Shown: positions 1-6,503 of the stretch, one piece after another
Numbering within the stretch: the first letter of the stretch is position 1
Layout of the letters: each line of letters opens with the position of its first letter
Source: JBCCQL01 sp039414355
GTDB taxonomy: Bacteria; Planctomycetota; Planctomycetia; Pirellulales; Lacipirellulaceae
Reading direction: 5' to 3'
DNA length: 12,276 nt
Assembly: GCA_039414355.1 (NCBI GenBank)
Contig: JBCDJN010000134.1
Span: forward strand, 1-12,276
Program-made: the position numbers and the translations under genes
The notes under the pieces: model-generated
What the model saw: only the letters and a program-made list of their open reading frames with translations
The model's database searches: none
Told to the model about the DNA's origin: nothing

Positions 1-248
<248 letters not shown>

Positions 249-459
249 ATGTATGCTTATCAGCAAACCACAAACTCGCGAGCGAGCCGGCGACCGCTGA
301 TGTAAGCCATCTCTTGAAGTAGCTTGTGGCTACTCAACCTCAATGAGCTCTTGACTCAGCGGGATCAACCGTCGCCGAAGCGACAGCCTCTTCCGCATCG
401 CCAAGAACCTGTCCGCAATACAGTCTTGGGCTGACTTAAAGGAAAATGACTCACCAAAT

Positions 460-471
460 TGTCAAAGATCG
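460..471 (-). promoter_or_regulatory. boxA-like antitermination site of the rRNA leader
   Basis: On the minus strand the sequence is CGATCTTTGACA followed by ATTT. It matches the E. coli rrn boxA (TGCTCTTTAACA, followed by ATTT) at 9 of 12 positions, including the CTTT core and the final ACA. In E. coli the boxA RNA binds NusB-NusE and makes polymerase resistant to Rho. The site lies about 210 nt upstream of the 16S 5' end, a normal place. The embedded TTGACA could be mistaken for a -35 box, but no good -10 follows it. Confidence 0.7.
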
Positions 472-495
472 CTCGCTCTCCGGGAGCCGCTTGCG

Positions 496-510
496 TCGGG
501 CACTGCCCGA
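496..510 (-). promoter_or_regulatory. boxB-like hairpin upstream of boxA
   Basis: TCGGGCA and TGCCCGA form a 7-base inverted repeat about one central base (in RNA a 6-bp stem with a 3-nt loop). It sits 24 nt before the boxA-like site in the direction of rRNA transcription, the same order as boxB-boxA in the E. coli rrn leader. The assignment as boxB rests on shape and position only. Confidence 0.45.
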
Positions 511-535
511 GCCGCTCAACTCATCGGAGCCCTAG

Positions 536-564
536 AGTATCGACAAGGTTCGCGGTGAGCACAA
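536..564 (-). promoter_or_regulatory. possible second rRNA promoter (P2)
   Basis: On the minus strand TTGTGC (564-559) and GATACT (541-536) are separated by exactly 17 nt. They match the consensus at 3 of 6 and 4 of 6 positions. Tandem P1-P2 promoters are common for rRNA genes and this one would still lie upstream of boxB/boxA, but the match is weak. Confidence 0.25.
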
Positions 565-631
565 GTGCCGAGAAGCGATTTCTCAGAAATTGTTTTGCCC
601 GCCCTCGCCTTGCCGTGGTCGAGGGAGCCGG

Positions 632-659
632 ATTCTACGCTCGCGGTGCTTGCTGTCAA
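632..659 (-). promoter_or_regulatory. rRNA promoter P1, sigma-70 type
   Basis: On the minus strand the -35 box TTGACA (659-654) is a perfect consensus. After a 16-nt spacer comes TAGAAT (637-632), 5 of 6 for a -10 box. The predicted start is near 625, about 375 nt before the 16S. Upstream of the -35 the DNA is GC-rich, so no AT-rich UP element is visible. This is the best promoter match in the window and points at the 16S gene. Confidence 0.8.
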
Positions 660-769
660 CACGCCCCCGCCGCAAAGCCAAGAGTTCTGTGCCGAGCCTT
701 CGGCGGAGCATGCGTGACCTTGGCGGTTGCACCGGCTGGGCGTGCGTTTCGCGGGGCGTCCGGTCGTTT

Positions 770-775
770 TATACT
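770..775 (+). promoter_or_regulatory. candidate -10 box for the aroH operon
   Basis: TATACT on the plus strand (5 of 6 for the -10 consensus) lies 71 bases before the preferred aroH start and would give a transcript beginning near 782. No good -35 is seen at the right distance: TTTCGC at 747-752 with a 17-nt spacer is the best. The site is divergent from the rRNA promoter, 111 bp away. Confidence 0.35.
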
Positions 776-845
776 GCGGCTCTGTCTTCCGTGTGTCATG
801 GCAACACGACACCAAGCCGCCGATTCGACCGACCACCGCCGCCCT

Positions 846-1274
846 ATGACCGTTTGCCGAGGAGTTCGTGGCGCCATCACGGTTGCGGAGAACGACCGCG
901 AGCTCATCCTCTCGGCCACGCGGCGGCTGCTGGCACTGGTGATTCGGCGGAACGAGATCGAGCCGACGCAGGTCGCCTCGGCCCATTTCACCGTGACGAA
1001 GGACCTGGACGCGGAGTTCCCGGCGCTCGCCGCCCGCCAGCTCGGCTGGTTGGAAGTGCCGATGCTCTGCGGGTACGAGATTGCGGTGCCGGGCTCGCTG
1101 CCACGCTGCATCCGCGTGTTGTTGCACGTCAACACGCAGCGGACACAGTCCGAGGTCGAACACGTCTACCTCGAAGGCGCCGAGCGGCTGCGGCCCGACC
1201 TGGGCGCCCTGCCGCCCGTTGACTGGGAAGAACTCGAAGCCTGGATCTCGGCGCAGATGCAGGCCAACCGTTAG
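846..1274 (+). CDS. aroH: chorismate mutase, AroH class
   Basis: A 142-residue monofunctional chorismate mutase of the trimeric AroH fold (Bacillus subtilis type, 127 residues). It converts chorismate to prephenate, the branch point to phenylalanine and tyrosine, in the cytoplasm. The start GVRGAIT and the block HVYLEGAERLRPDL are family signatures. Active-site residues known from the B. subtilis enzyme can all be matched: Arg8, Phe58, Arg64, Cys75, Glu78, Arg90, Tyr108 and Arg116. The ATG at 846 is chosen because it begins just before the family's conserved N-terminus; neither it nor the in-frame ATG at 798 has a clear Shine-Dalgarno site. It is first in an operon; the adenylate kinase gene starts 35 nt after its stop. 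A C-terminal tail of about 20 residues exceeds the B. subtilis protein. Confidence 0.93.
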   Translation: MTVCRGVRGAITVAENDRELILSATRRLLALVIRRNEIEPTQVASAHFTVTKDLDAEFPALAARQLGWLEVPMLCGYEIAVPGSLPRCIRVLLHVNTQRTQSEVEHVYLEGAERLRPDLGALPPVDWEELEAWISAQMQANR

Positions 1275-1294
1275 CCCGTTCTCGCTTGCCGACC

Positions 1295-1299
1295 GGAGA
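1295..1299 (+). promoter_or_regulatory. ribosome binding site deciding the GTG start of adk
   Basis: GGAGA ends 9 nt before the GTG at 1309. It supports that non-ATG start over the ATG at 1327. Confidence 0.6.
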
Positions 1300-1308
1300 A
1301 TCAGCGTC

Positions 1309-1980
1309 GTGCGGAAGTACATCATCATGGGCCCGCAGGGCTGCGGGAAAGGCACCCAGGCCGGGCTGCTGGCGTCCGCTTACAACCTGACGCACCTGTC
1401 CGTTGGCGACATCTTTCGCTGGAACATCCAGGTGCACACCAAGCTAGCGGCCCGGATCAAACGGATCATGGACGCCGGTCAGTTGGTGCCCGACGAGATT
1501 GTCGAGGAGATCGTGCAGCGTCGCCTCGCCATGCACGACTGGAACTACGGGATGATCCTCGACGGCTTCCCGCGCAACGCGGCACAGGCGGAGTTCTTTC
1601 TCGAGAGCTACGACGTGGACGCCGTGATCCATATCGACGTGCCGGTCGAAGTCACCCGGCAGCGGGCGCTCTCTCGCCGGCGGTGCAGCCAGTGCGGGCT
1701 CGATTACAACCTGATGCACCACCGCCCGCAGCAGGACGGTATCTGCGACGTTTGTGGTGGCGAATTGGTCGCCCGCGGCGACGACACCGAGGAAGCCCTG
1801 CAGCGGCGGCTCGACGACTACAACCACAAGACTCGGCCGACGCTCGACCTGTTTGAGCGCAAGGAGCTAGTGGTTTACGTCGACGGCTCCGGGACGATCG
1901 AGGAGACCCAGGCCCGCATGCGGCGTGACCTCGGGCTGCCCGATCCGGCGATCCTCTTGGCGACGAGCGCCCGCCCATGA
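1309..1980 (+). CDS. adk: adenylate kinase (zinc-LID type)
   Basis: A 223-residue nucleoside monophosphate kinase: AMP + ATP to 2 ADP, cytoplasmic. The P-loop is GPQGCGKGT (8-16). The AMP-binding segment is LSVGDIFR (30-37), DGFPR is at 85-89, and the LID carries Cys126, Cys129, Cys146 and Cys149, the four-cysteine zinc site of Gram-positive-like Adk. Arg156-x-Asp-Asp and QRRL complete the usual pattern. The GTG at 1309 is chosen because GGAGA lies 9 nt upstream and it gives the standard beginning MRKYIIMGP; the ATG at 1327 would remove the first beta strand. Odd point: the usual Thr of the AMP-site STGD motif is Val32. It could be the sole Adk or a paralogue; many bacteria keep adk near secY instead. 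The stop overlaps the next start (ATGA). Confidence 0.92.
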   Translation: MRKYIIMGPQGCGKGTQAGLLASAYNLTHLSVGDIFRWNIQVHTKLAARIKRIMDAGQLVPDEIVEEIVQRRLAMHDWNYGMILDGFPRNAAQAEFFLESYDVDAVIHIDVPVEVTRQRALSRRRCSQCGLDYNLMHHRPQQDGICDVCGGELVARGDDTEEALQRRLDDYNHKTRPTLDLFERKELVVYVDGSGTIEETQARMRRDLGLPDPAILLATSARP

Positions 1981-3557
1981 GCGCGTCCGTGGCCGGTGAA
2001 CGTTTGCTTGAGCTTTCGGCCGGGCGGATGGCGGAGCTCGTCGCGTCGCGTGACCTGTCAGCGGCAGAGCTGGTCGAAGCTCACATCACGCGGATCGAAT
2101 CGAGCCATCGTGAGATCAACGCGCTCTCGCAGCGCCGCTTTGAGTCGGCCCGCAGCGAGGCCGTCAAGGCGGACCGGAAGGTCGCTGCCGGCGAAGCAGT
2201 CGGTCCGCTGCACGGTGTTCCAGTCACCATCAAGGACTGCTTCGCGGTCGCCGGGATGCGGACGACGCTGGGCATCGGCCGCCGCGGCGAGAAGCCCGAT
2301 CACATCGACAGCCCGCTTGTCGCCCGGCTGCGCGCCGCCGGAGCCATCGTGCTCGGCAAGACCAACGTGCCGCAGGCGATGCTGCTGCACGAGTGCGATA
2401 ACCCGGTCTTCGGCCGGACCAACCTGCCCGGTTTCCCGGACCGCAGCCCAGGCGGTTCGACCGGCGGCGAGGCCGCGCTGGTTGCGGCACAAGGCTCGCC
2501 GTTGGGGCTCGGCAGCGACCTGGGCGGCAGCATCCGTCAGCCGGCGGCGTCTTGCGGGCTGTTCGGGCTAATGCCCACCGCGGGCTGGCTGACCCTGGAA
2601 GGGTCCGAGCGCGCCATCAGCCGCGGCATGCAGGCCATCCCGATCCGGCCCGGGCCGCTTGCCCGCACCGCCGGCGACCTGCGGCTGGCGATGGGGGTAC
2701 TTGGGGACCGGTCGGCCACCGGTCGCCAACGCGACGAAAGCCGCCCGCCCTGGGCAAGCCGGGCGCCACGTCCGGTCGCCGGGTTGAGGATCGGTTATTG
2801 GGCTGACGACGGGTTCTTCGCCCCGGCCACCGCGGTGGCCAACGCCGTTGAGCGTGCCGCCGACGTGCTGCGTGAAGCGGGCGCCGAGCTCGTTCCGGTG
2901 CAGCCGCCCGACATTCGCGAGATGGTGCGGATTTACGTCGGCCTGCTCTCGGCCGACGGGCTGGCGGCGGTTCGCCAGGCGGTCCGAGGGGGCCGCGTCG
3001 AGCCGCAGCTCCAGCGACAGCTTCGGCTGGCTCGGCTGCCGCGTTGGTTGCGAGCCGCCCTGTCGCCAACGCTCGGCCTGCTCGGTCAGACCGATTTGGC
3101 GGAGTTGCTCGCGTGGTCAGGCCCGCGATCCGCCGAAGGCTACTGGCAGCTCGTCGCGGAGGCGGACGCGTACCGACGCGGCTTCGCCAAGCGGCTCACA
3201 GCGGCCGCTGGGGCGCCGCTGGACGCCACCCTCTCGCCCGTGCACGGATTGCCGGCCCTTCGCCACGGCACGGCTCTCAAGGTGCTCCACGCCGCCTCAC
3301 ACACATTCCTGGCCAACCTGCTCGGTTGCCCGGCGGGGGTGGCGCCGGTTGGCACTATCTCGGCGGAAGACGAGGCCGCCGAAATCGAGAAGCGAAACCC
3401 CGCCCGCACGCAGCTCCAGGGGGCCGCCCGGCAGAACGCCGAAGGCAGCCGTGGCTTGCCGGTTGCGGTGGAGGTGATGGCGCCCTTGGACCACGACCAC
3501 CGCGTGCTCGACCTGCTGGAGGAGCTCGAGCGGCGCCTGCCGACCGCGCGTGGCTAG
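1977..3557 (+). CDS. amidase signature family hydrolase, FAAH-like
   Basis: A 526-residue amidase-signature enzyme that hydrolyses a carboxamide bond by a Ser-cisSer-Lys triad. The expected triad is Lys86 (in GVPVTIKDCF), Ser161 (in SPGGSTGGE) and Ser185 (in GSDLGGSIRQP). The block around Asn142-Pro-Val-Phe-Gly-Arg, the SPGG-S-GGE-AL segment and GSPLGLGSDLGGSIR resemble animal fatty-acid amide hydrolase more than the GatA subunit of the tRNA amidotransferase. No gatB or gatC is next to it. There is no clear N-terminal membrane helix, so it is probably cytoplasmic. The start overlaps the adk stop by ATGA, implying translational coupling; the stop shares CTAG with the convergent yjbQ-like gene. 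The substrate cannot be read from the sequence: a fatty amide, an aryl amide or a peptide amide are all possible. Confidence 0.9.
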   Translation: MSASVAGERLLELSAGRMAELVASRDLSAAELVEAHITRIESSHREINALSQRRFESARSEAVKADRKVAAGEAVGPLHGVPVTIKDCFAVAGMRTTLGIGRRGEKPDHIDSPLVARLRAAGAIVLGKTNVPQAMLLHECDNPVFGRTNLPGFPDRSPGGSTGGEAALVAAQGSPLGLGSDLGGSIRQPAASCGLFGLMPTAGWLTLEGSERAISRGMQAIPIRPGPLARTAGDLRLAMGVLGDRSATGRQRDESRPPWASRAPRPVAGLRIGYWADDGFFAPATAVANAVERAADVLREAGAELVPVQPPDIREMVRIYVGLLSADGLAAVRQAVRGGRVEPQLQRQLRLARLPRWLRAALSPTLGLLGQTDLAELLAWSGPRSAEGYWQLVAEADAYRRGFAKRLTAAAGAPLDATLSPVHGLPALRHGTALKVLHAASHTFLANLLGCPAGVAPVGTISAEDEAAEIEKRNPARTQLQGAARQNAEGSRGLPVAVEVMAPLDHDHRVLDLLEELERRLPTARG

Positions 3558-3979
3558 CCGTCCTCGCCCCACAGCGTGAGGACCACCTGCCGCGGGCCGG
3601 CGTGGTTGCGGTGCTCGCAGAGGTAGACCCCCTGCCACGTGCCGAGCATCAGCCGGCCGTCGGCGATGGGGATCGTCAGCCCGGCGCCGATCAGCGACGC
3701 CTTGACGTGGGCCGGCATGTCGTCGGGGCCTTCGCACGTGTGCGTGTACGGCAGCGACTCGGGCGCGACGTGGTTGATCGCCATCTCAAGGTCGGGGCGC
3801 ACGTCCGGGTCGGCGTTCTCGTTGATGGTGAGCGACGCCGACGTGTGCTGGAGGAACAAGTGAAGCAGCCCGATCGACGTGGCTTCGATCGCGGGCATCG
3901 CGGCGAGGAGCTCCGCGGTCACCAAGTGAAACCCCCGCCGGCGGGGAGAAAGACGCGTTACCTGCTGGCGCCAGGGCAT
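3554..3979 (-). CDS. yjbQ: YjbQ/UPF0047 family protein (putative secondary thiamine-phosphate synthase)
   Basis: A 141-residue single-domain protein, the usual length of the family. Family motifs are clear: QHTSASLTINENADPDV (44-60), with His45; HTCEGPDDMPAHVKASLIG (80-98), with His80, Glu83 and His91; and LGTWQGVYLCEHRNHAGPR (112-130). Members of this family have been reported to give weak thiamine-phosphate synthase activity in E. coli, and databases use that name, but the natural role is unsettled. The ATG at 3979 is chosen over one 30 codons upstream because GAGGAG sits 9 nt before it and the family starts here. It faces the amidase gene tail to tail, with overlapping stop codons and no terminator between them. 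I see no convincing promoter upstream. Confidence 0.9.
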   Translation of the reverse strand: MPWRQQVTRLSPRRRGFHLVTAELLAAMPAIEATSIGLLHLFLQHTSASLTINENADPDVRPDLEMAINHVAPESLPYTHTCEGPDDMPAHVKASLIGAGLTIPIADGRLMLGTWQGVYLCEHRNHAGPRQVVLTLWGEDG

Positions 3980-3988
3980 GGCGAGAAG

Positions 3989-3994
3989 CTCCTC
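3989..3994 (-). promoter_or_regulatory. ribosome binding site deciding the yjbQ start
   Basis: GAGGAG on the minus strand ends 9 nt before the ATG at 3979. It rules against the upstream in-frame ATG at 4069. Confidence 0.65.
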
Positions 3995-4116
3995 AGTACG
4001 GCCAACCGAAACTACCCAGACGGGAGAGATGCGTCGGGCCCACCGCACATCCGGCAGGGTTTCCCACACGCGAGCGTCGGCCCGCCGAAAACCGCAACAA
4101 CTCGCGCCGAAAAACG

Positions 4117-4144
4117 TTGACTCGCCGTTTCCAGCGGCAATAAT
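4117..4144 (+). promoter_or_regulatory. candidate sigma-70 promoter for the 76-residue gene
   Basis: TTGACT (4117-4122, 5 of 6) and AATAAT (4139-4144, 5 of 6) are spaced by 16 nt. Transcription would start near 4151 and give an untranslated leader of about 235 nt before the ATG at 4388. The leader would contain both dyad elements described below. Confidence 0.5.
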
Positions 4145-4178
4145 CCAACGCTAAACCAGACGTTAACAACCCGCAATT

Positions 4179-4203
4179 GTGAGTCTGCACCTGGCAGACC
4201 CAC
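4179..4203. repeat. inverted repeat, 10-bp arms, 5-nt loop
   Basis: GTGAGTCTGC and GCAGACCCAC pair at 9 of 10 positions; in minus-strand RNA the odd position becomes a G-U wobble, so all 10 pair. No T run follows on either strand, so it is not an intrinsic terminator. It could be an operator or a structured part of a leader. Confidence 0.55.
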
Positions 4204-4301
4204 CCCAAGTCGCCGAACCCAGTATCGGGACGCAATCAGGTTTCGCCGTCGACCGTTTTCCGGCGAACCTAGGCGTACGGACGAACAAAGTAGGTTACCA
4301 A

Positions 4302-4321
4302 CACGTCTTGATAAAGACGTG
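4302..4321. repeat. perfect inverted repeat CACGTCTT-GATA-AAGACGTG
   Basis: Two perfect 8-bp arms around GATA, 66 bp before the small gene. There is no T tract on either side, so a terminator is unlikely. A 20-bp dyad of this size is typical of a site for a dimeric regulator, or it could be a leader hairpin. Confidence 0.55.
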
Positions 4322-4387
4322 ATCACACGGCCGGCTCGGCAGAGAGTGACTTCGCCACGGCCCCGTTTGCAGAAAGAGTGAAACCAG

Positions 4388-4618
4388 ATGCCAGACCCCA
4401 GCCTCCAAAACGTCTTTGAAGCGATCCTCCGCTACGGGCACGACGAGGACTTTGTGCCGCACGAGGGGAACGAGTTCAGCCCAACCACCGCTCCGGCCGG
4501 CTCCGCCGAAAAGCTCGAAGCGCTGGCTGAGCGTGTTCGCCAAGGCCATCCGCTGTGGCACGAAGACGATCGGGCCGACTACAGCGGCCTGACCGGCGCC
4601 GTCCGCCCACGCGACTGA
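4388..4618 (+). CDS. small conserved-looking hypothetical protein (76 aa)
   Basis: Function not recognised. The 76-residue product is soluble and acidic, with no signal peptide or membrane segment. An N-terminal stretch (1-20) looks helical. Then come an acidic patch (HDEDFVPHEGNEF, 18-30), a Pro/Thr-rich link, a helix SAEKLEALAERVRQG (39-53) and a C-terminal motif PLWHEDDRADYSGLTG (55-70). From memory, similar small proteins with the ending PLxHxxDxxDYxGLTG occur in planctomycetes; this is not verified. Evidence that it is real: it fills the space between a candidate promoter and a strong terminator that begins 42 nt after its stop. The Shine-Dalgarno is weak (AGAAAGAG about 9 nt upstream). 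It is probably transcribed alone. Confidence 0.75.
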   Translation: MPDPSLQNVFEAILRYGHDEDFVPHEGNEFSPTTAPAGSAEKLEALAERVRQGHPLWHEDDRADYSGLTGAVRPRD

Positions 4619-4657
4619 TCGCTTGGCGGAGTGAGCCGCACGGATCGCAACAACTCG

Positions 4658-4692
4658 AAACGCCCGGCGAAGCTGGCTTCGCCGGGCGTTTT
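4658..4692 (+). terminator. strong intrinsic terminator, probably serving both strands
   Basis: CGCCCGGCGAAG (4661-4672) pairs perfectly with CTTCGCCGGGCG (4677-4688) around the loop CTGG. It is preceded by AAA and followed by TTTTGCTTT. This is a textbook Rho-independent terminator for the 76-residue gene. On the minus strand the same stem is followed by TTTCGAG, a poorer U tract, but it lies about 30 nt after the pckA stop and may end that transcript too. Confidence 0.9.
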
Positions 4693-4719
4693 GCTTTGAA
4701 TCCCGACGATTCTGCGGGT

Positions 4720-6354
<1,635 letters not shown>

Positions 6355-6503
6355 GACTCTGACTCCGTGAGAGACCCGTGCCGCCGGCCATCAACGCCCA
6401 GCAAAGCGAACCGCTGCTAATGCAAGACTAGCACTCCGGCGCCGCCAAGAACACGAGGGGGGCGGGGTCAATGAGACGATTCGGCCCGCGTTACTCGCCC
6501 CCG

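Larger units (their letters stand above)
249..625 (-). promoter_or_regulatory. 16S rRNA leader (untranslated, structured)
   Basis: This is the stretch between the predicted transcription start (about 625) and the mature 16S 5' end. It has no coding potential that I believe. On the minus strand it carries, in order of transcription, a boxB-like hairpin, a boxA-like site, a hairpin at 386-369 closed by a C(UUCG)G tetraloop (stem GUCGC/GCGAC, extendable to 7 pairs), and a hairpin at 334-318 (AGTAGC, 5-nt loop, GCTACT). The length and content match a bacterial rRNA leader that supports antitermination and 5' processing. The 5' boundary is inferred from the promoter position. Confidence 0.75.
3995..4387. 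other. non-coding intergenic region between divergent yjbQ and the 76-residue gene
   Basis: Nearly 400 bp without a gene I can support. It is less GC-rich than its surroundings, with A/T runs around 4085-4175. It contains a candidate plus-strand promoter (4117-4144), an imperfect 10-bp dyad (4179-4203) and a perfect 8-bp dyad (4302-4321). Short reading frames on the minus strand here have no ribosome site or recognisable motif. Confidence 0.6.

Noticed and set aside
458..463. TTGACA-like -35 box on the minus strand within the rRNA leader
   Set aside because: It is part of the boxA-like site and no matching -10 follows at 16-18 nt.
459..845. In-frame extension of the aroH reading frame upstream to 459, into the rRNA leader
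   Set aside because: It would overlap the boxA site and rRNA promoter, shows no similarity to the family, and chorismate mutase begins naturally at 846.
1081..1308. Extension of adk upstream inside aroH
   Set aside because: The GTG at 1309 has a Shine-Dalgarno and gives the family's normal N-terminus.
516..1355. Long open frame antisense to aroH
   Set aside because: No recognisable domain; explained by GC-rich codon bias opposite a clear gene.
3980..4069. 30-residue N-terminal extension of yjbQ
   Set aside because: GAGGAG in front of the internal ATG and the family start position both favour 3979.
3044..4120. Open frame of 358 codons overlapping amidase and antisense to yjbQ
   Set aside because: Basic, low-complexity translation with no motif; both overlapped genes are well supported.
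6355..6503. TTGACC and TAGTCT as a pckA promoter
   Set aside because: The two hexamers are not at a usable distance from each other and neither has a good partner.
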